Shown one piece after another: positions 25,456 to 34,650 of a stretch of 64,000 nt of DNA. Origin of the DNA: Rhizobiales bacterium dw_265. GTDB lineage: Bacteria > Pseudomonadota > Alphaproteobacteria > Micropepsales > Micropepsaceae. Below the pieces are notes generated by a model, which saw nothing but the letters and a program-made list of their open reading frames with translations, ran no database searches and was not told the origin of the DNA. The translations under genes and the position numbers were made by a program. The stretch covers positions 992,001-1,056,000 of the forward strand of contig JAAVUU010000001.1 in the NCBI GenBank assembly GCA_018449595.1, read 5' to 3'. Position 1 is the stretch's first letter. Each line of letters opens with the position of its first letter.

Positions 25456-26705
25456 GTGGTTTTCAACCTGGGTGCGAAGATGCCGAAGCTGACCACCACG
25501 GCATAGCACAGCGCCAGGATCAGCATGCTCCAATGCAGCGCGCCGGTGACGCCGGCAAAGGCCGCCATCAGCGGCGGGATCACGGCCGCGCCGCTGATCG
25601 CCATGACGATGAAGCTGGAGGCGAACTCGGTCTGGTGGCCCAGATTCTCCAGCCCCAGCGCGAAGATGGTGGGAAACATGATGGACATGAAGAAACTGGT
25701 CGCCACCAGCGCCCAGATGCCGGGAAAGCCGCCCAGGGTCGCCGCCAGCACGCACAGCACCATGTTGCAGCCGGCATACAGCACCAACTGGCGCGGCGGG
25801 TTGATGGTGCGCTGCAGCCAGGCGCCGACAAAACGGCCGACACAAAAGGCGATCATGGTCGCCTCCAGATAGACCTGCGCCCCGGTGCGTTCGGGCACAT
25901 GCGCCGCTTCCTGGGCGAAATCCACCAGCAGGGACCAGGTGCCGACCTGCGCCCCGACATAAAAGAATTGGGCGATCACGGCATAGAGCACGCGCGGCTT
26001 CTTCAACACCGCGAAAGGCGAGCCCGCGCCCTGCGGCGTCACTTCAGGGCGCAGCGGTGGATATCTGGTCAGCGCGATGGCCGTGGCAATCACCACCATC
26101 AGGATGCCCAGCACCAGATAGGGCGGCCCGACGGCGGCGGCTTCATGGGCGCGCCAGGCATCCACCGCGGCGGGGCCCATCGCCGCCTGCTGGGCCGGGC
26201 TGTATTCCACGCCGGAGAAAATCACATAGCCGCCGACCAGGGGCCCCAGCACGGTGGCGACGCCGTTGAAGGCTTGCGCGAAATTGAGGCGCGGCGAAGC
26301 GGTGGCGGGATCGCCCAGGATGGCGATATAGGGATTGGCGCTGGTTTCCAGGAAGCCCGCGCCGATGGCGATGATGTAAAGCCCGGCCAGGAAGACGCCA
26401 TAGATGCGCAGATGCGCCGCGGGCACGAACAGGAAAGCGCCGATGGCAAACAACGCCAGGCCGATCACCATGGTCTTCTTATAGCCGACCCGGCGGATGA
26501 TGATGGCCGCCGGCAACGGGGCGCAGAAATAGCCGATATAGAAAGAGAACTGGGTCAGGCTGGCCTGGGTGCGCGTCAGGTCCAGCGCCTTCTGGAAATG
26601 ATGCAGCAAGAGGTCGTTGAACTGCGACGCCAGCCCCCAGGAAAAGAACAGCGTCGCGGTCAGGGCAAAGGCGACGGCATAGCGGCGTTCCACCACCGGA
26701 AACAT
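25452..26705 (-). CDS. fucP: FucP-type sugar:H+ symporter (MFS)
   Basis: A 417-residue inner-membrane carrier with about 12 helices. Marks of the FucP group: FFSWGLASQFNDLLLHHFQ in helix 1 with the Asn-Asp pair, RRVGYKKTM loop, and FLETSANPYIAILG near residue 120 with the Glu used in proton coupling, followed by LNFAQAFN. FucP imports L-fucose; relatives take galactose, glucose or N-acetylglucosamine. Its stop overlaps the reductase start by ATGA and the operon continues to the lactonase, so L-fucose or a close deoxysugar is the likely substrate. Confidence 0.85.
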   Translation of the reverse strand: MFPVVERRYAVAFALTATLFFSWGLASQFNDLLLHHFQKALDLTRTQASLTQFSFYIGYFCAPLPAAIIIRRVGYKKTMVIGLALFAIGAFLFVPAAHLRIYGVFLAGLYIIAIGAGFLETSANPYIAILGDPATASPRLNFAQAFNGVATVLGPLVGGYVIFSGVEYSPAQQAAMGPAAVDAWRAHEAAAVGPPYLVLGILMVVIATAIALTRYPPLRPEVTPQGAGSPFAVLKKPRVLYAVIAQFFYVGAQVGTWSLLVDFAQEAAHVPERTGAQVYLEATMIAFCVGRFVGAWLQRTINPPRQLVLYAGCNMVLCVLAATLGGFPGIWALVATSFFMSIMFPTIFALGLENLGHQTEFASSFIVMAISGAAVIPPLMAAFAGVTGALHWSMLILALCYAVVVSFGIFAPRLKTT

Positions 26706-26783
26706 TATTATTGCCCCTCCCTGATTTTATTATTGCTGGAAGTCTAAGGGCTGGGTGCAATCACTGGCAAGCAATCAAAATCC

Positions 26784-26811
26784 GTCACGGCCCGCATTCG
26801 CGGGCCATGAC
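26784..26811. repeat. REP-like short hairpin (family A)
   Basis: GTCACGGCCCG and CGGGCCATGAC flank a CATTCG centre. This single-hairpin version of the element lies after the UxaA-family stop (26822) and before the carrier start (26705). Both are on the minus strand, so here it separates genes read in the same direction and may attenuate read-through. Confidence 0.7.
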
Positions 26812-26821
26812 AATTGAACGG

Positions 26822-28321
26822 CTACATGGTCGCACCGATCTGCCAGGGCACGAACTCGGCATCGCCATAGCCCAGCTTTTCGGACTTGCTGCGGGCGCCG
26901 GACGCGATCTGCAATATATGCGCGAAAATCTCGCGGCCCTTGTCCTGGATGGAGACGCCGTCCAGCACATCGCCGCAATTGATGTCCATGTCGTCGGTCA
27001 TGCGCTCATAGACCGGCGTGTTGGTGGCCAGCTTGATCGAGGGCGTGGGCTTGCAGCCATAGGCCGAGCCGCGCCCGGTGGTGAAGCACAATATGTTCGC
27101 GCCGCCCGCCACCTGGCCGGTGGCCGAGACCGGATCATAGCCCGGCGTGTCCATGAAGACGAAGCCCTTTTCGGTGACGGGCTCGGCATATTCGACCACT
27201 GCCTTCAGCCGGGTGGTGCCGCCCTTGGCCGCCGCCCCCAGCGATTTCTCCAGGATGGTGGTCAGCCCGCCCGCCTTGTTTCCGGGTGAGGGATTGTTGT
27301 TCATGCTGCCGGCGTTGCGGCTGGTGTAATCCTCCCACCAGCGGATGCGTTCGATCAGTTTTTTGCCGACCTCGGGCGAGGCGCGGCGGGTCAGCAGATG
27401 CTCGGCGCCGTAAATCTCCGGCGTCTCGGACAGAATGGCGGTGCCGCCATGGGCCACCAGCAGGTCCACCGCCGCCCCCAGCGCCGGATTGGCGGTGATG
27501 CCGGAATAACCGTCGCTGCCGCCGCATTGCAGCGCCAGCATCAGTTCGCTGGCGGGCGCGGCGGTGCGTTCGACTTTCGCCATCATGGGCAGCATGTCCA
27601 TCACCGCTTCCAGCCCGGCATCCACCGCCTTGCGGGTGCCGCCGCTGTCCTGGATGGTCAGCGAGCGGAAGCTGTCGCCTTCCGCGATATTGTAGGCCTG
27701 CTTCCAGCGCCCAATCTGGAAGGTCTCGCAACCCAGCCCCACCATCAGCACCGCGCCCATGTTGGGATTGGCGGCATAGCCCCACATGGTGCGCTTGAGC
27801 ACGTCATAGCCTTCGCCCTTGCTGTCCATGCCGCAGCCATGGCCGTGCACCAGCGGGATCACGCCGTCGATCTCGGGATAATCGTCCAGCAACCCGCGCT
27901 TCTCGACTTCGCGCGCGATCAGCCGCGCCACGGTGGCCGAACAGTTCACGCTGGTCAGGATGCCCAGATAGTTGCGGGTGCCGAACTTGCCGTTGGCGCG
28001 GCGGTAACCCTGGAAGGTGGCGCCGGTCAGCGGCGCCGGATCGCGCGCGTCCACCTCGAATTCATAATCGCGATCCACGCTGTGGAAGGCGATGTTATGC
28101 TCATGCACCCAGTCGCCGGGCGCGATATCCTGGGTGGCGAAGCCGATGATCTGGCCGAACTTCAGCGCCGGCGTATCCTTGGCGATGGCGCGCACCGCCG
28201 CCTTGTGGCCGGGCGGAATGCGCCGCGTGATCTTCACATCGTCCACAATGTCGCCGGGGGACAGCCCGTTCACCGCCACCACGACATTGTCGGACGGATG
28301 CAGCCGCAGGAAAGACGCCAT
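26822..28321 (-). CDS. UxaA/altronate-dehydratase-family enzyme, probable L-fuconate (deoxy-sugar acid) dehydratase
   Basis: 499 residues from the ATG at 28321 (GGAG six bases upstream; six more codons upstream are open). It has both halves of the family: an SAF-like N-terminal domain (about 1-95, DNVVVAVNGLSPGD, PPGHKAAVRAI, GDWVHEHN) and the large catalytic domain with GTRNYLGILTSVNCS, HGHGCGMDSKGEG, ALQCGGSDGYSGITANPALG, MNNNPSPGNKAGGLTTI and CFTTGRGSAYG. These hold the Cys/His residues that bind iron. The family dehydrates altronate or galactarate. In Campylobacter fucose loci a split UxaA-type protein fills the dehydratase step, so an L-fuconate role fits the neighbours. It is clearly different from the GarD protein at 34651. 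Confidence 0.83.
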   Translation of the reverse strand: MASFLRLHPSDNVVVAVNGLSPGDIVDDVKITRRIPPGHKAAVRAIAKDTPALKFGQIIGFATQDIAPGDWVHEHNIAFHSVDRDYEFEVDARDPAPLTGATFQGYRRANGKFGTRNYLGILTSVNCSATVARLIAREVEKRGLLDDYPEIDGVIPLVHGHGCGMDSKGEGYDVLKRTMWGYAANPNMGAVLMVGLGCETFQIGRWKQAYNIAEGDSFRSLTIQDSGGTRKAVDAGLEAVMDMLPMMAKVERTAAPASELMLALQCGGSDGYSGITANPALGAAVDLLVAHGGTAILSETPEIYGAEHLLTRRASPEVGKKLIERIRWWEDYTSRNAGSMNNNPSPGNKAGGLTTILEKSLGAAAKGGTTRLKAVVEYAEPVTEKGFVFMDTPGYDPVSATGQVAGGANILCFTTGRGSAYGCKPTPSIKLATNTPVYERMTDDMDINCGDVLDGVSIQDKGREIFAHILQIASGARSKSEKLGYGDAEFVPWQIGATM

Positions 28322-28382
28322 GATTGCTCCAGGAAACAAACGGCGCTCTTATAGTCCAATCGCCCGTTCGGAGAGCAACAAA

Positions 28383-28724
28383 ATGAGCCGCCGCCTGTGC
28401 TTTGCGCTGGACCTGGTCAACGATGCCGGCAAGATCGCGGAATACGAGGCCTTCCACCGCCCCGGCGGGGTATGGCCGGAAATCGTGGACGACATCCGCG
28501 CCCAGGGCATCGAGGGCATGGAAATCTGGCGCAGCGGTGATCGCATGGTGATGATCGCCACCGTCGCCGACGACTATCCCCGCGCCCGCCCCATCCCGGC
28601 GGAATACGACGAATGGGAAGGCCTGATGTGGAATTTCCAGCGGCCTCTGCCCCATGCCGCGCCGGGCCAGAAATGGCTGCCGATGACGCGGATCTTCGAC
28701 CTGGCGCAGCAGCGCGGCCGCTAG
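28383..28724 (+). CDS. L-rhamnose/L-fucose mutarotase-family protein
   Basis: 113 residues from the ATG at 28383 (GGAGAG upstream). The fold is the ferredoxin-like RhaM group: FALDLVNDAGKIAEYEAFH with the catalytic-site His, PGGVWPEIVDDIRAQGIEGMEIW, and WEGLMWNFQRPLP. Members interconvert the alpha and beta anomers of L-rhamnose or L-fucose, speeding use by a stereospecific dehydrogenase. It is divergent from the dehydratase gene with 61 bp between. Its TAG stop lies in the palindrome CTAG shared with the convergent serine hydrolase gene. Confidence 0.88.
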   Translation: MSRRLCFALDLVNDAGKIAEYEAFHRPGGVWPEIVDDIRAQGIEGMEIWRSGDRMVMIATVADDYPRARPIPAEYDEWEGLMWNFQRPLPHAAPGQKWLPMTRIFDLAQQRGR

Positions 28725-29836
28725 GCGGTCACCGCTTCCGCGATCTTGTCCGACACCAGATGGGTGGGATGGGGCCGCACCGCCGCTTCATACAAACTGG
28801 TCAGCACCACGCAGACGGTGCCGCTGCCGGGATCGGCCCAGCTTAACGTGCCGGTCGAGCCGTTATGGCCGAAGGTTTTCGGGCCGCAAGCAGGCGATCC
28901 CACGCCCGGCGGCAGGTCGAAGCCCAGGCCGCTGGGCTTCACGCCGGCCGGAGAATTGTTGACGATCATCTGTGCCTCGGTGGCGGGCTTGAGGATACGG
29001 CCGCGCTGGTTCAGGAACTCGCTATAGAAGCGGGCGATATCGGCGGCCGAGGCCAGCGCCCCGCCCCAGGGCGCGCCCAGATTGCGCCAATATTCGCTGT
29101 TCCAGTTCCAGTCGTTCCAGGTCTTCTTGCCCGCTTCGGTCATGGCGGGGGCCGCCTGGCTGGGCACGGTGCCGGCACTGGCGCGGCCGCGCAGGCCATA
29201 GCCGGAGCGGCGCATGCCAAGTTTGTCGAAGACGCGCTGCTGCACGATGTCGGCGATGGGTTGGCCGGTGATCTTTTCCGCCACCTGCGACGACATCAGG
29301 ATGCCCATACTGGAATAGGAATATTTCGTGCCCGGCGGGAATTTCAGCGGCGCGCGGATCGCATCCTCGCGGTAATCGGCCAGCGTGGCATGTTTCTCGC
29401 GCAGCATCTCGTCATCGGCCGGCATGTCGGGCAATCCGCCGGTATGGGTCAGGCAGTGTCGGATGGTGATGGTCTCGCGCCCCTCGCCGGTGAAGGCGGG
29501 GAAGAATTTCACCACCTTGTCATCCAGCGACAGCTTGCCTTCGTCCACCAGGGTCATCACCGCCGCCGCCGTGATCGGCTTGGTGATCGAGGCCAGCAGG
29601 AACACCGGCTCGGTCCCTTTGGCGGTGCCGAAATTGCGGGCGAAAGTCCTGGCACCCTGCGTTACCAGGATGGAGGCGCCCTGTACCCGGCCATCCGCGA
29701 CCCAGCCGTCCATCAGCTTGGCGGCGTCCTCCAGCTTGGCGCGGTCCCAACCGGCGGCCCCCACATTTCCCAAGACCGGAAGCTGACTGGCGATCATGGT
29801 GGCCCCCGCGCCCAACAGAATGTCCCTGCGTTTCAT
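28721..29836 (-). CDS. Exported serine beta-lactamase-like hydrolase (class C / EstB type)
   Basis: 371 residues from the ATG at 29836 (AAGGA upstream). The N-terminus MKRRDILLGAGATMIA carries a twin-arginine-like leader. Active-site blocks of the beta-lactamase/penicillin-binding-protein-like hydrolases: Ser83-x-x-Lys86 in LASITKPI, YSS in TKYSYSSMGIL (usually YSN or YAN), and HNGSTG in place of KTG near residue 330. Such proteins are mostly esterases or peptidases, not resistance enzymes. It is divergent from kdgD and convergent with the mutarotase, with no clear link to either pathway. Confidence 0.85.
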   Translation of the reverse strand: MKRRDILLGAGATMIASQLPVLGNVGAAGWDRAKLEDAAKLMDGWVADGRVQGASILVTQGARTFARNFGTAKGTEPVFLLASITKPITAAAVMTLVDEGKLSLDDKVVKFFPAFTGEGRETITIRHCLTHTGGLPDMPADDEMLREKHATLADYREDAIRAPLKFPPGTKYSYSSMGILMSSQVAEKITGQPIADIVQQRVFDKLGMRRSGYGLRGRASAGTVPSQAAPAMTEAGKKTWNDWNWNSEYWRNLGAPWGGALASAADIARFYSEFLNQRGRILKPATEAQMIVNNSPAGVKPSGLGFDLPPGVGSPACGPKTFGHNGSTGTLSWADPGSGTVCVVLTSLYEAAVRPHPTHLVSDKIAEAVTA

Positions 29837-29987
29837 CCCGGTATTCCTTGTTCTTGTTGCCGCGATTCTAGCATGCCCATGCAAAAACCGCATCGTTTGA
29901 TAGCGCGATTGGCCTGGATCGGCCCGCACCGACCCGCTAAAACGCCCCGGTTCACTGCGTTTGCGAAAAGAAGACCGGGAGAAAAGC

Positions 29988-30911
29988 ATGAGCAGCATGT
30001 CGCCGAATGAGATGGCGCAGACCCTGGCCAAGGGGCTGTTGTCCTTTCCCGTCACCCATTTCGACTCGGAATTCACCTTCCAGGAAGGCCCCTATCGCGA
30101 ACATTGCGCCTGGCTGCTGTCCTTCAAGCGCCTGACCGGGCTGTTCGCCGCCGGCGGCACCGGCGAGTTCTTCTCCCTGACGCCCGGCGAAGTCGGCCAG
30201 GTGGTCGCCGCCGCCGTCAAGGAAACCCAGGGCCGGACCCCGGTGATCGCGGGCTGCGGCTATGGCACCGCCATCGCGGTCGAACTGGCCAAATCCGCCG
30301 AGGCCAATGGCGCCGACGGCATCCTGCTGCTGCCGCCCTATCTGATGGTGCCCAACCAGGAAGGCCTGATGGCGCATATCGAGGCGGTGTGCAAAGCCAC
30401 CAGGCTGGGCATCATCGTCTATAACCGCGACAATGCCGTCTTGACCGAAGACTCGCTGGCCAAACTGTGCGACCGCAACGCCAACCTGGTCGGCTTCAAG
30501 GACGGCGTCGGCGACATCGAACTGATGATGCGGGTCTATGCCAAGATGGGCGACCGGCTGACCTATGTCGGCGGACTTCCCACGGCGGAGACTTTCGCCC
30601 TGCCCTATCTGGAAATGGGCGTCACCACCTATTCCTCGGCGATCTACAATTTCATGCCGGAATGGGCGCTGGCCTTTTATGACGCGGTGCGCGCCAAGGA
30701 CCAGGCCAAGGTCATCCAGGGCCTGAAGGAGTTCGTGCTGCCCTATATCGCCATCCGCAACGAGAGCAGGGGCTATGCCGTCTCCATCGTCAAGGCCGGC
30801 ATGACCGCCATCGGGCGCACGGCGGGTCCGGTGCGCCAGCCTTTGACCGACCTGAGCGCCAACCAGCTGGGCCGCCTCAAGGCGCTCATTGAAAAGACAA
30901 AGCCGGTCTGA
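29988..30911 (+). CDS. kdgD: 5-dehydro-4-deoxyglucarate dehydratase (KdgD)
   Basis: 307 residues from the ATG at 29988 (GGGAG upstream; a TTG 27 nt earlier is less likely). A DapA-family TIM barrel with Schiff-base Lys171 ([15 protein letters not shown]), Tyr145 (IIVYNRD) and GTGE at 57-60. The lines [33 protein letters not shown] and [10 protein letters not shown] follow KdgD of Pseudomonas and Agrobacterium. It removes water and CO2 from 5-dehydro-4-deoxy-D-glucarate to give 2,5-dioxopentanoate. The neighbours gudD and garD make its substrate. The final 2,5-dioxopentanoate dehydrogenase is not in the window. Confidence 0.92.
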   Translation: MSSMSPNEMAQTLAKGLLSFPVTHFDSEFTFQEGPYREHCAWLLSFKRLTGLFAAGGTGEFFSLTPGEVGQVVAAAVKETQGRTPVIAGCGYGTAIAVELAKSAEANGADGILLLPPYLMVPNQEGLMAHIEAVCKATRLGIIVYNRDNAVLTEDSLAKLCDRNANLVGFKDGVGDIELMMRVYAKMGDRLTYVGGLPTAETFALPYLEMGVTTYSSAIYNFMPEWALAFYDAVRAKDQAKVIQGLKEFVLPYIAIRNESRGYAVSIVKAGMTAIGRTAGPVRQPLTDLSANQLGRLKALIEKTKPV

Positions 30912-30930
30912 CGCGTTATAGGATGCGGCC

Positions 30931-31863
30931 ATGACGGGCGCATCCTTCTGGTCGCAGTTCGAACTTCGCCAGCTTCGCTGCTTTGTCGCGGCGGCAGAGG
31001 AACTGCATTTCGGCCGCGCCGCGGCGCGCATGAACATGACCCAGCCGCCGCTGTCGCGGCAGATCCAGCTTCTGGAGCATGTGCTGGGGGTCAAGCTGCT
31101 GGACCGCACCAGCCGCGCCGTCAAGCTGACCCCGGCCGGGCGGGTGTTCCTGCTGGAGGCGCGCCGCATCCTGCGGTTGACGGAAAGCGCGGCGCTGGCC
31201 ACCCGCCGCATCGCCAGTGGCGAGGCCGGCACCATCAGTTTGGGCTTCACCGCCGCCAGCGGCTACAGCTTCCTGCCGCGCCTCCTGCTGCAGCGCGCCA
31301 GCCATGCCCCCAATATCGACATGGCCTTGAAGGAGATGGTGTCCAGCGAGCAGGTGGACAGCCTGCTGACCGGGCGCATCGATGTCGGGTTGTTGCGCCC
31401 GCCGATCGACCGCAGCGAATTCACCACCCGCCGGGTGGTGCGCGAGCGGCTGGTGGCGGCCCTGCCCTTCGGCGACCCGCGCCTGGCCGAGGCGGCGCTG
31501 ACCCTGAAGGATTTCGACCGCAGCCCGCTGGTGATGTATGCCGCCGACGGGGCGCGCTATTTCCACGACATGCTGACGGGGCTGTTCGAGGCGGAAGGCG
31601 CCACGCCCATCGCGGTGCAATCGCTGAGCCAGATCCATTCCATGCTGGCCCTGGTGCGCGCCGGGATCGGGGCGGCGCTGGTGCCGGAGGCGGCGATGTC
31701 GCTGCATTTCGACGATGTGCACTTCCGCCCCGTCACCACCATGCCCACCGCCCCGGTGGAGCTTTATGCCGCCTGGCGCAGCGATAACGACAATCCGGCA
31801 TTGCCTGCGTTCCTTGACCTGCTGCGGCAGGATGAAACGGAGCCTGTTGCGCCGCATGATTGA
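30931..31863 (+). CDS. LysR-family regulator of the glucarate/galactarate genes
   Basis: 310 residues. The N-terminal helix-turn-helix is at about 12-70 (ELRQLRCFVAAAEELHFGRA, AARMNMTQPPLSRQIQLLEHVLG, LDRTSRAVKLTPAG); the periplasmic-binding-like effector domain follows at 95-300. It starts 19 nt after kdgD and precedes the carrier by about 107 nt, so it sits inside the operon it probably controls. The 31864-31970 gap holds a TTGGCCAA palindrome (31927-31934) that could be part of its target. The effector is likely glucarate, galactarate or an intermediate. Confidence 0.87.
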   Translation: MTGASFWSQFELRQLRCFVAAAEELHFGRAAARMNMTQPPLSRQIQLLEHVLGVKLLDRTSRAVKLTPAGRVFLLEARRILRLTESAALATRRIASGEAGTISLGFTAASGYSFLPRLLLQRASHAPNIDMALKEMVSSEQVDSLLTGRIDVGLLRPPIDRSEFTTRRVVRERLVAALPFGDPRLAEAALTLKDFDRSPLVMYAADGARYFHDMLTGLFEAEGATPIAVQSLSQIHSMLALVRAGIGAALVPEAAMSLHFDDVHFRPVTTMPTAPVELYAAWRSDNDNPALPAFLDLLRQDETEPVAPHD

Positions 31864-31970
31864 TGCTTTTGGCGCATGGATCGCTTGAACCTTTGGCTTG
31901 GACGCGCCACTCTGGCGGGGCCTATTTTGGCCAATAACGCCCGCTGAAAGCGGCTTTCCGGGAAGCGACC

Positions 31971-33290
31971 ATGACCACCGCCGCAGAGACACGCAACAGC
32001 CATATCCGCTTCTGGATCATCGCGGTGCTGTTCGTGGTTTCCTCGATCAACTATGCCAGCCGCGCCACGCTCGGCATCGCGGGCAAGCCGCTTTCGGCGG
32101 AATTCCATCTCGATCCCGTGCAGCTCGGCTATCTGTTCTCCGCTTTCGGCTGGGCCTATGTCATCGGCCAGATTCCCGGCGGCGCCCTGCTGGACCGCTA
32201 TGGCTCGCGGCCGGTCTATATCTGGTCCATTACCCTGTGGGCCGTGTTCACGGGCCTGCAGGCCTTCGTGCCGTATCTGTCTTTCGTGCCAGTGATGATC
32301 AGCCTGTTCATCCTGCGCTTCGCCCTGGGCTTTGCGGAATGTCCCAGCTTCCCCGCCAATGCCCGCATCGTCGCCAACTGGTTCCCAGGGTCCGAGCGCG
32401 GAACGGCCAGCGCCATATTCAATGCGTCGCAATATTTCTCGGTGCCCGCATTCACACCGCTGATGGGCTGGCTGGCGCAATATTACGGCTGGCGCGCTGT
32501 CTTCCTGGCGATGGGCGCCATCGGTGTGCTGGGCGCGATTCTGTTCGCCGCCGTGGTGCAGTCGCCGGCCCGCCACAAGCGCATCAGCCCGCGCGAATAT
32601 GCCCATATCGAAGAAGGCGGTGCGCTGGTGAACCTGGACAAGCCGGCCGCGGGGGTGCAGCCGATCCGCTGGAGCATCGTCGGCCAGCTTCTGACCAACC
32701 GCATGCAGGCCGGCATCTATATCGCGCAATACTGCATCAATGCGCTGACGTTTTTCTATTCCACATGGTTCTTCATCTATCTGCACGATGCGCGGCACAT
32801 GAGCCTGGCAAAGGCGGGCCTTGTCGCGGCCGGTCCGGCCATCGCCGGTTTCGCCGGCGGCGTTCTGGGCGGCATGTTCTCCGACCTGCTGCTGAAGAGG
32901 GGCGTGTCGCTTTCCAATGCGCGCAAGATTCCCATCCTGGCCGGGCTGGTGATCAGCTGCGCCATCATCTTTTGCAACTATACCGACAGCCAGGGCATGA
33001 TTATGCTGTTCATGTCGATCGCCTTCTTCGGCAAGGGCGTGGCGGCGCTGGGCTGGGCGGTGGTCAGCGATACCGCGCCACGCGAGGCCACCGGCCTGGC
33101 CGGCAGCGTCTTCAACATGTGCGGCAATATTTCCAGCATCGTCACGCCCATCGTGATCGGCTACATCCTGAAAGCCACCCACAATAGCTGGGACCTGGCG
33201 CTGGTCTTCCTGTTCGCCCATTCCATCGGCGCCATGATCGGCTATGGCCTGATCGCCGGGGAATTGAAGCGCGTTGTATTGAAGACCTGA
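31971..33290 (+). CDS. MFS glucarate/galactarate transporter (GudP/GarP type)
   Basis: A 439-residue carrier of the anion:cation symporter group. Marks are [18 protein letters not shown] in helix 1, [21 protein letters not shown] (helix 2 and motif A), [17 protein letters not shown] and the C-terminal [22 protein letters not shown]. These are typical of GudP, GarP and hexuronate carriers. The stop (TGA) is one base before the gudD start, so they are coupled. It supplies glucarate or galactarate to GudD and GarD. Confidence 0.9.
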   Translation: MTTAAETRNSHIRFWIIAVLFVVSSINYASRATLGIAGKPLSAEFHLDPVQLGYLFSAFGWAYVIGQIPGGALLDRYGSRPVYIWSITLWAVFTGLQAFVPYLSFVPVMISLFILRFALGFAECPSFPANARIVANWFPGSERGTASAIFNASQYFSVPAFTPLMGWLAQYYGWRAVFLAMGAIGVLGAILFAAVVQSPARHKRISPREYAHIEEGGALVNLDKPAAGVQPIRWSIVGQLLTNRMQAGIYIAQYCINALTFFYSTWFFIYLHDARHMSLAKAGLVAAGPAIAGFAGGVLGGMFSDLLLKRGVSLSNARKIPILAGLVISCAIIFCNYTDSQGMIMLFMSIAFFGKGVAALGWAVVSDTAPREATGLAGSVFNMCGNISSIVTPIVIGYILKATHNSWDLALVFLFAHSIGAMIGYGLIAGELKRVVLKT

Positions 33291-33291
33291 C

Positions 33292-34629
33292 ATGAGCCAG
33301 AGCGTAAGTGGCGCGCCGCGCGTCGTCGAAATGAAAGTCATTCCCGTCGCCGGCCAGGACAGCATGCTGCTGAACCTGTCCGGGGCGCACGCGCCCTTCT
33401 TCACCCGCAACCTGGTCGTCCTGACCGACAGCGCCGGCCATACCGGCGTCGGCGAAGTGCCGGGCGGCGAGAAAATCCGCCAGACCCTGGAAGACAGCCG
33501 CGACCTGGTGATCGGCGCGGGGCTGGGGACCTGGAACAATATTCTCAGCGAAACCGGCCGCCGCTTCGCCGACCGCGATTGCGGCGGGCGGGGCCTGCAG
33601 ACCTTCGACCTGCGCACCACCGTGCATGTGCAGGCGGCGCTGGAATGCGCGCTGCTGGATTTGCTGGGGCAGCATCTGGGCGTGCCGGTGGCGGCCCTGC
33701 TGGGCGAAGGCCAGCAGCGCGACCGGGTCGAGATGCTGGGTTATCTCTTCTTCATCGGTGATTCCGGCAAGACCAGCCTGCCCTACCGCAAGAACCAGCC
33801 GGGCGACGCCTGGATGAAGGTGCGCGACCAGGAAGCCCTGACGCCCGACGCCATCGTGCGCACCGCCGAAGCGGCATACGAACGCTACGGCTTCAACGAC
33901 TTCAAGCTGAAAGGCGGCGTGCTGGCCGGCAGCGAAGAGATCAAGGCCATCGAGGCGCTGGCCAGGCGCTTCCCCAAGGCCCGCATTACGCTTGACCCCA
34001 ATGGCGCCTGGTCGTTGAAAGAGGCCATCGGCCTGTGCAAGGGGCGCGGCGATATCCTGGCCTATGCCGAAGATCCCTGCGGCGCGGAAGGCGGCTATTC
34101 GGGCCGCGAGATCATGGCGGAGTTTCGCCGCGCCACCGGCCTTCCCACCGCCACCAACATGATCGCCACCGACTGGCGGCAGATGGTGCATGCGGTCGAC
34201 CTGGGCTCGGTGGACATTCCGCTGGCCGATCCGCATTTCTGGACCATGCGCGGCAGTGTGCGCGTCGCCCAGATGTGCGCCGACCGCGACCTGCGCTGGG
34301 GCAGCCATTCCAACAATCATTTCGACGTGTCGCTGGCGATGTTCACCCATGTTGCCGCCGCCGCGCCCGGCAACATCACCGCGATTGACACCCACTGGAT
34401 CTGGCAGGACGGCCAGCGCCTGACCCGCGAACCGTTCCGGATCAAGGGCGGGCTTGTTGACGTTCCCCAACAAGGGGGGCTTGGCGTGGAACTGGACATG
34501 GCCGAGGTCGAAAAGGCGCATGGCGTTTACAAATCGCTGGACCTGGGCGCCCGCGACGACGCCGCCGCCATGCAGTTCCTGATCCCGGGCTGGAAATTCG
34601 ATCCCAAGAGACCATGTCTGGTGCGTTGA
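33292..34629 (+). CDS. gudD: Glucarate dehydratase
   Basis: A 445-residue enolase-superfamily enzyme, the same length as E. coli GudD. Catalytic parts are visible: NDFKLKGG (KxK base), ITLDPNGAW (metal Asp), [10 protein letters not shown] (metal Glu/Asp), ATNMIATDW and [16 protein letters not shown] with the general-acid His. The opening [14 protein letters not shown] is typical. It dehydrates D-glucarate (and L-idarate) to 5-dehydro-4-deoxy-D-glucarate, the KdgD substrate. It is coupled to the carrier and followed by garD after 21 nt. Confidence 0.95.
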   Translation: MSQSVSGAPRVVEMKVIPVAGQDSMLLNLSGAHAPFFTRNLVVLTDSAGHTGVGEVPGGEKIRQTLEDSRDLVIGAGLGTWNNILSETGRRFADRDCGGRGLQTFDLRTTVHVQAALECALLDLLGQHLGVPVAALLGEGQQRDRVEMLGYLFFIGDSGKTSLPYRKNQPGDAWMKVRDQEALTPDAIVRTAEAAYERYGFNDFKLKGGVLAGSEEIKAIEALARRFPKARITLDPNGAWSLKEAIGLCKGRGDILAYAEDPCGAEGGYSGREIMAEFRRATGLPTATNMIATDWRQMVHAVDLGSVDIPLADPHFWTMRGSVRVAQMCADRDLRWGSHSNNHFDVSLAMFTHVAAAAPGNITAIDTHWIWQDGQRLTREPFRIKGGLVDVPQQGGLGVELDMAEVEKAHGVYKSLDLGARDDAAAMQFLIPGWKFDPKRPCLVR

Positions 34630-34650
34630 GTTGGGTGTAGAGTCGCCGCT

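Noticed and set aside
23528..28724. Horizontal transfer of the fucose cluster from an epsilonproteobacterium
   Set aside because: Gene content resembles the Campylobacter locus, but the composition matches the GC-rich surroundings and the dehydrogenase family differs.
28721..29836. Antibiotic-resistance beta-lactamase
   Set aside because: The SxxK and HNG motifs fit the broad class C-like hydrolases, most of which are esterases or peptidases; YSS replaces the usual YSN/YAN and nothing points to resistance.
29988..30911. Reading this DapA-family gene as the missing fucose aldolase
   Set aside because: Its motifs follow KdgD closely and it sits with gudD and garD, so the glucarate route is the better reading.
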